A stretch of DNA of 64,000 bases, taken from Brugia malayi (lineage: Eukaryota; Nematoda; Chromadorea; Rhabditida; Onchocercidae). A program made the position numbers and the translations under genes. Positions within the stretch are counted from its first letter, which is position 1, and each line of letters starts with the position of its first letter. The notes under the pieces were generated by a model. It was not told the DNA's origin and made no database searches. It saw only the letters and a list, made by a program, of their open reading frames with translations. This document shows positions 24,319 to 36,394 of this stretch, piece by piece. The DNA is taken from NCBI RefSeq assembly GCF_000002995.4, contig NW_025062477.1:558001-622000 (forward strand), given 5' to 3'.

Positions 24319-27300
24319 TTAGGACCACATTTTGATCACACTATCCCAGCTTCCGGTTATCATTCTGGAAGTTTCGTGCGGATGCCACAATGTTGCAATA
24401 ACACAGTCATCGTGTGCTTTCCATCGCGCTACTATTTTATGATTTCGCCAATCCCAAATGAATACCTTGCCATCCGCGTCACCCGATGTTAGGAAGCTGA
24501 AAACGATACTTGTCATGTCATTGAGTTTTTTCATTGACTTACTCTAATGAAAACGTCTAAACTTTCAAAGTTGTGAAGTTTGTGCATAAAAAAAAAGTAT
24601 GCAGCTTCCCAAGGTTACTATCAAACTCTATATAATAAAAGTTGGAGAACTTATTTTTTGAAAAGGACAAAAGGCTAATAAGCTCAATGTTAGCTTCAAG
24701 AATTCAAAATTTGTAATCAAGATTTCAGAATTCAAAGACAAGTTGAAATCAGAAACGAAATTAAGTAAAAGTAAACAAATAAGAACGTCATTTGTGATTC
24801 AGTAAGGACATTGAAAAATCACAAAAAATTTTCTAAATTTCAATAAAAAACTTTGCATTTTCAAAACAAGTACTTCATTCCGGACTATATTTTGATTATA
24901 TTATTCCAAACTCGATATATGGCAAAAACAATTAAGTACTGAATTTTAAAAACCTCATATCTGGTGCGAAATCCACTGAACAAGCGTAACCAGCAACATT
25001 ATGTCCCTTGAATGCTTTCTTCTTGGCAAACCGTAATTTATCGTCAATTAGTTGGAATAATACGATACGATTATCCATTGATTGACCAACTATCCACTTT
25101 TCTGAAATGAGTTTAAACGATTATTTTAAATCAATAGATATTTTCCTTTAAGAAGCAGCATCATTGTTAAGTATGAAAAATCTAAATTTTCGGAAAATTT
25201 GTTAACCTGTTGGGGACTTCGTCATCGTTGGTATCGAGTGTAAACCAGCGTTCTGAATAAGTTTTGTATCGACAGGGATTTCCCTAAAGAGATAAGTAAA
25301 GTTTAATTGTACCAATGTGTGATACTGTGAATTATGACTTATCAATTTAGTACATTAGTGAAAGAACGAATGGAAAGAAATTCCAATTTAATTTGTACAG
25401 CGATAAGTTTTTTTCCTTTTGATTCACGGAAAGGTGATAGAACATTATATACATTTTGAATGAAATGTGAGGGACTTCTACTTATCAGAAGCTCTGAAAA
25501 GCATCGGTACAAACAATTAGTCTGATTATGGTTTTAAACAGCACACTAACCATTCCCATATTCGAATTGATTTATCATCAGAAGTTGAGCAAAATCTTCG
25601 ATTTTTATCAAAAAATGTAATAGAATTGACAACGCCTAAGTGACGATCATATTCCTAAAATACAACGAGATTTGATATTTAAATTTATAATTCAAAAAAT
25701 GCATGATTTATATCTAACTAAACTACAGGAAGGAAATCAGTATGGAAAACCAATTTACCTGAACAATTTCACCTGTCCGAGTATCCCACTGCAGGATTTT
25801 TTTATTTTGCATGCCTGATAAAAACATATTTTGCTTATCTTCATCTGGATTGAATTTTACACAAAATGGTATATGACCAGTGTGGAATCGTTGTTTAACT
25901 TGGCCTGCAGCATCGAAACATCAATTGTACAATTGAAAATTCAAAAGTCTACTACAGAAAGTAACACCAAAATCTAAAACATCAACATTAAGAAAAAAAC
26001 TTAGATACCACCAAAATTTCTAAACTGAATAAATCTTTGCAAATAAATCTGAACAGTAATGAAGAAAACAACCTGTTTCAGTATCCCATAATTTTATATA
26101 TCTATCGAAAGATGCTGAAAGGAATTCGGTGCCATCACTGTTAAAGGTGACATCTTTAACTGACATTTTGTGTCCTGCATATGTCCTTACTACACTCCGC
26201 TTTCCATAGACTTCCCATAATTTGATCTGCAGTAAGAACTTCCAAATCTTTTCTCATTCTAATGTTTCTTTTAACGTTTTCGTCATATTAAAAAAAAAAA
26301 AAAATCATAGCTTCTGTAGTGGACAATGTAAATTTAAGATATCAAGATCAGAAACTAGTGAAATGCAATATGATTGAAATACATATAGTTAGTACACATG
26401 TCCAAAGAAAAAAAAAAATGGAAAGACTAAAAAAACAACTAAAAAGCTAAAAGGAAAGTAAACATTAATGTTATTTTTTATCAAACCTTGCTATCCATAG
26501 CAGCACTGAGGAACAAATGCGCACTCTTCGGGAACCATCGTAGACAATTGATGCCTTTGTTATGCCCACGATAAGTGTGGATGTGTTTTTTGGGTATAAA
26601 GCAACGTTCTGGTACATGATCCTCACGCAAATTTACACCAATATACTGTGGAGCATGTATAAATGAACGTCCCAGATAATCTTCTGCTTCTTTCACTGAA
26701 ATAAATGACTTCGCAAATATAAATGACTAATCAAATTATAGGGACAATGCAGAATAACAAAGATAAGTTACTATTTTTGCAAAACGAGACCAAACCTATG
26801 AAGATGTTTTTTTTAAATGTAGAACAACTTTCCAAACGCAATTTTCACACTGAAAGAAAATCATACAATGTAATGTAGAAGATTCATCCGCAATAAATTC
26901 TTGCTGCTGTGCTGCTTTACGACCAGCACGACTATTTTTTTGACGTTTCCTCACGATTTCTTCCAACTCCTTCGCTAATTCCGAATCAGGCCTTGATACT
27001 TCCACTTCGTCCTCAAATCTTGCCCATGGTCCTAGAATTTTTTTTTCGATGTACAAAGAAAAATTTTAAACACTTAAAACAAAAATAAATCATTTTATTT
27101 GATTAAAAACAAAACGATTTCAAATGATAGACAATTCACAAAAATTTTATAGCGTAATACCAGTATATCCTTCAACATCACTGGGGTCCATATTTCGTTT
27201 CCTCCTACGTTTTTCTCCACCTGTTTTTTGTCCTTCAAAAAGACCTGCACCTTGTAGTTCCTGAGCCTAAAATAGAGAACTAATAAATTTAATGAATGGA

Positions 27301-28303
27301 AAAGAAAGTGAGAAACGAACAAAAAAATCACCAAAATTCTGTACAACACTCTTTATTTTTATCATCAATTTTTGGTTGTTTTGCAATACCTTTTTTGCAT
27401 CTCCGACAAACTGATCAGATTGACTAGCAGATGGATCACGAGCAAATCCTAATGTGTCGAAAGATCTGATCTGCTGTTCAAATTGAAAATTGTTCACATG
27501 AGCTGATTCCACAAAACCAGTTAACATATTTTTTGGCGCAGTCTGATTGGCTGATTTGAAAGGATTTGAAGGTCCAGCCTAAAAACACAAACTAAAGAAA
27601 GCAGAAAAGCAAGAAGCATGAATAATTTGACCCGTAATCAGGTAGCCTGTAGTATGTTACGGTCCTTTAAAGTTGGATTTAAAAGTTGCTTCCACCAAGG
27701 TTTTTGAGATTAATGAAGAATAATCGATAATCATTTCATTATTGATTATAAATGCTATGAGTCAATACATATACATTAATATCCTACTGTTATTTTTTTA
27801 ATAAACTATTTATTCAGCAAAAAAATTCAAAAATCTCGATATGAATTTTCGACAATAAACCAGTTCTTTTTCTTCTCTTTTTCTCTCTCAATTCAAAAAA
27901 AAAAAAAGTTAAATGCTGAGAAAGTTCGTTACTTTACTAATACAGATGGTAATACTAAATTTATTTCACTTCAAAACTTGAATTACTTTTATTCATTTAC
28001 TGAACCGAATTTTCAACAAAAAATTAATTTTGACTTTTAATAAATCTGAAATCGATAACATACCATAGGTTGGAAAAGTTCTTCATATTTCGGATTATAA
28101 CTAAGCTCTTTGGTTTGTGGATCGATACAGCGTGTACCACCAACATCCATTTTTGTACCAACAACTGGTGCAAGTTCACTAGCAAGAGCAACAGATCGGC
28201 AATTTTTTAAAGTTATTAGTTTACAATGTGCCAATTCGCCATCATCATCCGTGTCTGATGAAGCACCATCACTACTGGCTGGATAAGTTTGAAGTAATTC
28301 CAT
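24319..28303 (-). CDS. cdc40: Pre-mRNA splicing factor CDC40/PRP17, WD40 protein
   Basis: Eleven exons (28303-28064, 27578-27390, 27266-27161, 27031-26867, 26695-26487, 26226-26073, 25904-25759, 25654-25551, 25283-25207, 25101-24954, 24496-24319) give 571 residues, against 579 in human CDC40. The ATG is one base behind a CTTTAG acceptor, suggesting trans-splicing. Diagnostic stretches are [12 protein letters not shown] and [16 protein letters not shown] in the N-terminal region, IGVNLR and [17 protein letters not shown] before the propeller, and seven WD40 repeats ([43 protein letters not shown]) ending in [18 protein letters not shown]40/Prp17 joins the spliceosome for the second catalytic step and acts in the nucleus. 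It is divergent from GRASP, with start codons about 1 kb apart. No abnormality was seen. Confidence 0.96.
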
Positions 28304-28620
28304 CCTAAAGTCGTAATTAATTTTAAAGTTAAATGTGCTCTTTTCGCAACCTATACGAATCTTGATATGTAACACTGCATCATATTAGCGCCAAATTTGA
28401 TAAATGACAAATTAAAATAATATTTCCAAAACGTCATCATGCCAGAATGCAAAGCCTTAAAAACTTTCATAATATCGGTGATATAAACTTGGGAAATGAC
28501 AGTCGTGCACCATAGTACATACTAAAAGTCATCATCCTAAAGTAAAAGTTTTGTCATGATGTCGTTGCAAGAATCTACAGTGTGCATCCTCATAAAGCTT
28601 CAATTTTTTCTTTTTACTAG
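28304..28620. promoter_or_regulatory. Probable shared upstream region of CDC40 and GRASP (proximal part)
   Basis: The two start codons are head to head at 28303 (minus) and 29347 (plus). The stretch nearest CDC40 carries no exon or obvious repeat, so it most likely includes the CDC40 promoter and the outron that would be removed by trans-splicing. No core promoter motif could be assigned. Confidence 0.35.
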
Positions 28621-28624
28621 TAAT

Positions 28625-28761
28625 ATTTCTATCTCAGTTTTAACATCACTAAGGATACCAAGACAGTGCATGCCAAGACAAAACTTGTAGTCACGTGGAT
28701 TCAAGGCATTTTCCGGATGATGACGAAAACAAAAAGTTTGTACCGCGTCTGAGATAGAAAT
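28625..28761. repeat. Inverted repeat, 13-bp arms, MITE-like
   Basis: The arm ATTTCTATCTCAG at 28625-28637 recurs as its exact reverse complement CTGAGATAGAAAT at 28749-28761, with 111 bases between. About 450 bases downstream (29160-29210) lies a sequence containing two GTTAACG-type motifs and GAATGGCTGTAGT, similar in style to ends of pogo/Tigger-type elements. Both could be remains of small DNA transposons in the CDC40-GRASP gap. No transposase is present. Confidence 0.4.
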
Positions 28762-29346
28762 GGAATGGTTCCAGTTGAAGCTACCATATTTTTTTGATGA
28801 AGAAAGAAGAGAAAAAGATACATATATTGGCTATCTAACCCAAAATACCAAAAATTCTGTTTCCGGAATTCCGGAAAACACTACCAAACAACACCTAACC
28901 CCAGAAAGCCTGATACTTTTGGCAGATTGCCGAAACCGCTGGTCTTAACAGCACAATATCAGGACAAATTGGAATATGGTGTGTAAAGTGTTCTTCAGAT
29001 AGTTAGGAATGTTATGTTCTGGGGTATGGGTCAGACCTGAAGGTCTGTGTTAAGGTCTCGTTCCAAGTTAGCACATGAACTGAAATATAAGATCAATGGT
29101 AAAACCCCAAATCAATTATTCTTCTATTTTCTATATAGTTTAAAAATAGTCAAGAAGTCTCTCAGAATTCTGTTAACGCAAATCCTGTTAACGAGAATGG
29201 CTGTAGTGCCGGGGAGGAATTTCTAGTTCAATTACTTCTTTGTGGAATTTGAAAAGAAGGAAAACTATGTTTATGCTGTCTTGTGTATATATGCAAATGA
29301 TAATCCTTGTAAAGAGAATAATTAATTGACTGTTACAGCAATTTCA

Positions 29347-32300
29347 ATGGGAAATTCTGGTAGTACAAATATTCCTGGTGGTGGTACCGAAGGTTATCAC
29401 GTATTGAGAGTTAGTTTAAATTTCGCTTTTCAAAAATCATTTGTTTATCAGATAGTATAAATTATGGGTTGGTACAGTGTACCACAGTCGGTTACTGTCT
29501 CATTGATTACCGTGTCATCTTAGCAAAATCTATAAGTCTAGCTGAGCTCAAAATGCTGCACTTAAAAAGTGTCCGTTTCTTGAATCATGGATATTATAGT
29601 GAACATGAAAGAAAACAAGAGAGAAAGAAATGAATCCATATGTCATTAAGATTTATGCTTGCTGGGAAAGTAACTTTTATTGTTCTTGAAGAAGAAGATT
29701 CTGTCCTTATCATGAGGAAACTGCTTTGATCGCAGTAATCATAATTCATAATGTTTTTGTAAACGGCAAGGAAACAATCGTATTTCTCTAAAAATAGTAT
29801 AAGCACCACAGTTACGATTACTAGCTAGTCAGACACATATACATAATGGAATAAAAATTAATATGAGACCAGATCTCATTTTTATGCTAGAAATACATGC
29901 TCCGTTATGTCTAAGGTGATGATACTACGAATTGATACCTTTATAGTTTTCTAATGATAATGTCATGGCAATATGCTGGGCAAGTTTGCGCTTTCTAACT
30001 ACAGTTTTCTGGTGGTAGTAAAGATTACTTGTTAAATTATTGCCTTATTCCGCCTTATCAACTTCTTATGATTCCTCTTCTTTTTCTTGTTTTCAGTGGC
30101 TTTTTAGTGAACAAGTCAATAATTACCGAAAACGTAGTTTGTAATATAAATTGTATATTAAAAATATTTAGGTACAAGAAAATTCACCTGGACAAGCTGC
30201 TGGACTGGAGCCATTTTTCGATTTTATCGTTTGCATTGGGAATACACGGCTGGTAATTAATGATTTCACTTCCATTTTCCTGTTGCTACTGTACTGTAAC
30301 GTAACATTTCATGAAAAACGACTAAGAGCTAATACTGCAAGATTGTAATTGTCAAATTATTCCATTGCATAGCTCTATATAAGTTTCCTGAAAAAATAAG
30401 TACATTCAAAGAAGATTTTATTTTTTTTTATTTTTTTTTTTTAGATTTATTTACCTATGTATATGTCAAAAGTGGATTGATGATATTAGGATTTTTACTA
30501 ACTGAATGTTCGGTAATGGAAGAAACTAAATAAATGCGTATTATAGTTATTGAGGATGCTTATGTCGTAGAATTTTTCAATTTAATATTTAAGCTCCTAC
30601 AGTTGTTTTTTTTTTTTTTTTTTTCTGAGGTCACAGAGCTAGATGAAAAAAATAATTTGGCTTCGATTAATAATTTGTATAATTTGAATAATTTGGCTTT
30701 TATTACAGAATTCAGATAACGATACTTTAAAAGATATCTTAAAGCAGCATGTGGAACGATCGTTAGAACTTACTGTTTATAACAGGTAAGCTGTTTATGC
30801 TTCCTCTAAATATCTAAGGACATTTGATCCAAGTTTTCCATTTGATTCTGTAACGTATACATGATTAGATGTCTGTTGTCATATCAATTGTTTTTACAAA
30901 GATGCCAACGCTTGTGTAACATTGCTACTTCTCTCTTGGTTAAACCTCTTTCATTTTGTAAATTTGTTTCTTGTAAATACTGTATATTTCTTTATATTTC
31001 TAGCAAAACTCAAACAGTTCGGCAGACACAAATTATACCATCACAAATGTGGGGTGGTCAGGGATTGCTTGGTATTTCAATCCGATTCTGCTCATTTGAA
31101 GGGGCGCGTGAAAATGTTTGGCATGTTGTGCAAGTTCAGCCCAATTCACCAGCAGAAATTGCTGGTTTACAATCTAATTTGGATTATATACTTGGAGCAG
31201 AATCTGTTCTAAACCAGGTTTGTTAAAGCCATATTTAAAATTGATTCGTAGAAATAAAAGAAGTCTTAGTTGTAGATGACTGTGATTTGATGAAAATAAG
31301 TACCTGCAGGAGTTCTTGATTTGGGTCTTTATTTATCGATTCTAAACTTTATTTTGGAGAAATGAAATAAAAAAAAGGAAAGGGAAATAATAATAGGAAA
31401 GAAGAGATGACATAGGTGAGATTTGAATTTCTCCCCGATCACTGATATATGCTGTTTAGAATTTTTTGATCTATTTGAAAAAAAAAAAAAAAAAAGAAAG
31501 AAATGGCAGTTAATACATAAATTAATCATGTAATGCTTTATTTAGACAAAGATTAAACGGTGAATGGCTGAGCGTTTTCATCTTTTAAGTGGCTGTTTTT
31601 CGAATATATTATGTGAGATTGTTAAATCTGGTATTTTATTTAGGCTGATGATCTTATTGCCCACTTACAAGCTAACGAGGGCAAACCTATCAAATTATAC
31701 GTTTATAATACAGAAACTGATTCTGTACGAGAGGTGTGTTTTATTTTTTCGTTTGGAGGGGATATAACTGCAAGCTGGATCTTATATGGTTAAATAAATT
31801 AAGGTTAATAGTATGACGTTTTTATTTGCGAAAAAGTGACTGTCTTAACACATAGGAGACTATAAAAATGGCTACATTCTTTAGCTGATCTTTTCAGGTT
31901 TCGCTTACGCCGAACTCAGCTTGGGGTGGTGAAGGATGTTTGGGATGTGATATTGGTTATGGCTATTTGCACCGCATACCAGGTGATCGACGAGGTCCCC
32001 TGAAAGGCGAGGAAATTGCTGCTATGCTTGAACAGCAGTTAAATGGAACAAATTCATCGGATGTAGCACCGTTCATGAATGCCGATAATTCGTGTCATTC
32101 CGGACCTTCTGCTACCACCAACAATACTATCAATATTCCTCAACCAGGTATATTATGGTACTTGAACAGTTTCGAGGTTTTTGAACGGAAAAGTTTCTAT
32201 AGACAAAGAAATTCTTATTTCCTAATGTCAAAAATTTATTTATAATATATGCAAAAATATTACAGATTTTTCTCAAATTTGTATTAAACATTGTTATTAA

Positions 32301-34670
32301 ATGTGAGAAACAACATATAATGATTTGAATAGGTATTATCATTTATCAAGCAAACTTTGCCACGTTTTGGCAAATAAATTCAATATAATATATTTCGATC
32401 TAAAATATTTGGAACTTTGTAATAATTATGCGCTTGATATGATGATTGGCCATTTTGCCCGATCAATAACATTAAATTAATAAAAGGAGTTGGTTATTTA
32501 CCCAGACGTTTAGTGTTGTTTTCAGGTAACACAGGTATTCCGCAAATTGATTCTATACAAGCTATTACAAAATTCCCCGATCCAAGTTCATTTATGCCAT
32601 CAATCCTGAGACAAGTTAGATTTTTTCCGAATTATATCGTACTTTCTGTTTTATATTTTTTAGTGTGTAGCTAATACTGTTTTTTGAAAATTCTCTGCTG
32701 CATTTAATTTCTCTGGTAATTCCATATTTTTAGCCAGCAGTATCTATTGGCGCAACAACAGCAAGTATGGCTGGAATAAGTGGCTCTTATCCAAGTGATG
32801 TGTGTTCTGCAGGATTTTCAGCACCTGTGCAGTCTATCATAGTTAGGTTTAGAGCATTAGGAAATTTTGATTTGAATAAATGCTTTTATTTTTGATGTTT
32901 TCTGGAATATCTCTCTTACATTTTCATCCGGCAAGAGGATGAAAGTATGGGCTATAAAAGATTTTTGATACGCAAAAAGGATAACGTGCTAATTACTCAG
33001 CGGAAAACCGGTATCGACAAGTTAAATTTTTATTTGCGTTTCAAAAAAAAAAATATTACGATTTTTCGTTATTTATTTTTGATCGAACTAGTTGCAGGAA
33101 CAACCATTAACCACTAGTAATACCAAAATGAGCATCACATCACCCTCTTCAACTGCATTTCCAACCCTTGAATTGTCGGCATCTTCTGGAACTGAACAGG
33201 CCTACTCTATTCAAAATAATAGCGCGAATTATACAAATGCTAATCAAGAAGTGCAGCAGCAACAGCAAAATTTCATAGGAAATTCAGTGGATGCAGAGGT
33301 TTTCCGTCTTTACATCCCTTCTACTTGATTTTCTAAGTTTTTCTAGACTCTAGCCAAGTATAGAAATAACAATTATATGTTTACTAGCAAGCAAGTTGCT
33401 GAATGTCGATTTGATAGATATGTCAGATGTAGTATTAAGATTGAACTTGAAGTTTTCATTTTATAAAGCTCTTCAATATGTTGTAGAGTTTTCTATTAAA
33501 AATTTTTTCAAAAAGTTGAGGTGTTATTTCAGCAGTATGATAGAACATCGGCTGCTATCATTTCTCAGCAGTCTTATTATTCAGGACAGCAACAACAGTA
33601 CATGCATGATCCACAGTACCCACCACAACCTCCTGTTTATAACCGTAAGTATCATGTTTTTCTTAATTTTAGTTTTATTAAAATATAAGGTATAAGATTT
33701 CATCAGCACTTAAGGGTTCAAACTAATCAGTTTAATGAATTTCAGGTTATGAAATCTATGAAATGTTTTCTTTTGCAGCTTCGTCTTCATCTCAACCTAT
33801 GGTAGCGAGCATAGTACCTCAGATGTTTTCAAATTTGCCGCGTCAACAGCAGCAGCAAGGATCATATGGAAATCCACCATTGCCTCCACAAATATCGACA
33901 TCTTCCGCATCTCCGTTTACAAGTTCTTCACAATATTCGGGTTTGAATTTCCCAATGCCTCCACTAAGTGCTATGGGTATTACACATCTAGCGCCTCCAC
34001 CAACGACAATATCTTTTGGTTTACCGACATCACTTGCGGCACCGCTTGGACAACAGCAGCAGTTAGATATGAGTACTTATTCCGTAGAGAACTCAACATT
34101 TAAATCGGGCTTCCAGATGGCTGAAAATAATCAGTTCGGTTTACCACCACAAGGTATGACTTGAAGTTTCCATAGTTTCGGAATGTAGATATTAGCCAAC
34201 TGATGTATCTTATTGAATTGACTTGGCTTATTTTTGTAATTAAATGGGGAAGTAACAAATATTATGAGTGTTATAATTAACATATGAGCCGGTAGAAGAT
34301 TTGTTGGTTACCACTTTAGGCTTATTTCAAAAAACATTTTTTTTTCAACGGAAAAACAGTCATGAAGACGTGTTGAGTAATAAGGGAAAAAATCGTGGTC
34401 TTCATTGTATGTAATCATTGATTTAATAGTATAAAAACGCGACTTGGGATTTTGATAATTTTTGATATCGTAATTCAAAGTTGTATTATTGGCATTGGCT
34501 TCTATTTCCTGATATGTCACATATTGACAAATGCTGTAGTACTTAAGGAAAAGAAATATGTAATTTATTTATCAAAAAGCAGATTAAAAGTAAATAAAAT
34601 TGAATGTATGTTGACTTGTTAATTTGTTGGTGCAGGAACATCAGCAAAGAGAGTATCGGTTTTCTGCTAA
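29347..34670 (+). CDS. gorasp: Golgi reassembly-stacking protein (GRASP55/65)
   Basis: Twelve exons (29347-29409, 30172-30252, 30709-30785, 31004-31217, 31644-31733, 31898-32147, 32526-32614, 32734-32841, 33098-33298, 33533-33644, 33779-34153, 34636-34670) give 564 residues. The ATG follows a GTTACAG acceptor by eight bases. MGNSGS provides the Gly2 expected for N-myristoylation. The two PDZ-like GRASP domains are clear: [28 protein letters not shown], then [23 protein letters not shown] and [21 protein letters not shown]. After about residue 210 comes a Ser/Pro/Gln-rich tail with several poly-Gln runs, like the variable tail of other family members. GRASPs sit on the cytoplasmic face of Golgi membranes, tether cisternae and help unconventional secretion. 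Whether this matches vertebrate GRASP55 or GRASP65 cannot be said; invertebrates usually have one. Confidence 0.95.
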
Positions 34671-36394
34671 AGGAACAACTTTAGATAGGTAGAATAAAGG
34701 TATATATAATGTGTATAAAAGTCTGTCATTTCATGTTAATTTTAATTTCCTTTATTTAGTGCCAACAACGTATTCCCAGTAATAACTGTGGCCGACTAAT
34801 GCATGATACGAACTTGATTTTGAAAGAAATGGATTTACGTGTATGAATACTAAATTTCCTGTTGCATTAGAAATACTGAACTATAATCTGTTTTTTTTTT
34901 TTTAATGTTGAAACAAACATTGACAAGTATCCATCTTTTCACTGATATAAGTACAATTAAATGTGACATCTTTTTAAAAATCCTCACATGTTTTCCAATG
35001 AACCTCGGTCTTCGCAGTCGCCTTAATTTGTATAGTTGCATTACTTTTCACATTTGGGAAGAAAATTCGTAATCGTTTCTTTGTCCACCTGAAAATTATA
35101 TTTTTGTGCTTTCGTCACTATGGTTTTTCATTTGTTTTGGTTGGTTGGTTGGTAACTTGATAAGATTCTTAAAAGCTCTTAATGCTCTACCTTTTTCTAG
35201 TATATTTTTCCAAATTCAAATTGTATTACAGTTATAAATGTTCGCTATCACTAATATGCTATATGTGTGTATTATTCCTTATTGCACACTGATTACATTA
35301 TGAAAATGTTTTAAAATGAAAGTGCTCCTTTATAAAAGGGAATTAGGAGACAGTCAATTATATTATTATTTTAGATTTTAATCTTGTTTGTTAGAAATAA
35401 TTTATTGGTTTTGTTCAGCTAGTATAATTGATTTTATTTTTATTTGAAATAGAAATAAATTTTTCCAAGTGCTTCGTAAGGAATGCTAGAGGAAATTTTT
35501 AAAACAAATATATGAATAATCCCCAATCTTATATTCATTTCATCTATCAAACGCTGCATTTTTTCTTTCCTTACTTTCATATCCTTTAAAATGTTACTAC
35601 TTGGAAATGCGAGCGCCTGGTCTTTCTCTTACAAATTAGAATTCTTAAACTCTAAAGCATGCAAGAGTTTTGTAGAATGAATTATGTCTGATTATATATT
35701 GAATTGAATCTAAATGATGGGATCGGTTCTTCATTGGTTGTATCTTTTACTTGTTTAGGATTGTTAACTTATTGTCTTCATTGCATCGTGATTTCTTCGA
35801 TTTCTTTTGGCTGGAAAATAAAACTATTCACTTCAATATATAACTGCTAGTGAAATTAAAAATCGGTCAAGAAACCGAGATATGAGAAATATTTTGTCAA
35901 AACAAGACTTCCGGCTATCACATTATTATTAGTAGTAAAGTTTTGCACATCGTTAAACGAACTTATTTGAAACTTAGTGCAAATGGTGATTTGATTGTTT
36001 GGTGTGTTCGTTCGATCGACTGTAGATGAAAAGGATGAATGTTATCTCTTGTCATCAGTCTTTAGACTACACTTTAATGGGGTAACTTTAGATGCGTAAT
36101 TTTATGAGAGTATATCGGTAGAGTAAGAAATGTCGAGTTTTTCAATCCGATCAATTTAACATTCCAAACTATTTCTTCTTGATTTTTTCCGGATAATTAT
36201 ATAATAAGGAAGCCTGACATCAGTGGATATTTTCTGGGCTTGATAAGTTTTCGACCTAAACTTAAAGTTTGCACATAAATGAAGTAAAGTTTTTCAAGAT
36301 TTAGTAAGCGTTGCTTGGTAAGAATTATTTGCAGAAAAAAAATGTTTTTATCAATTACTCCAAACGACTGAATTTCACTTATTTACAGATAGCA
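34671..36394. other. Intergenic stretch between GRASP and SMU1
   Basis: About 1.7 kb of AT-rich DNA without convincing exons. It should hold the GRASP 3' UTR and the SMU1 upstream region. A TTTACAG acceptor six bases before the SMU1 ATG suggests a trans-splice site for SMU1. Confidence 0.5.

Noticed and set aside
28760..28948. 62-codon plus-strand frame upstream of GRASP
   Set aside because: It lies in the CDC40-GRASP gap next to an inverted repeat, does not join to the GRASP first exon, and GRASP already has its Gly2 start with an acceptor before it.
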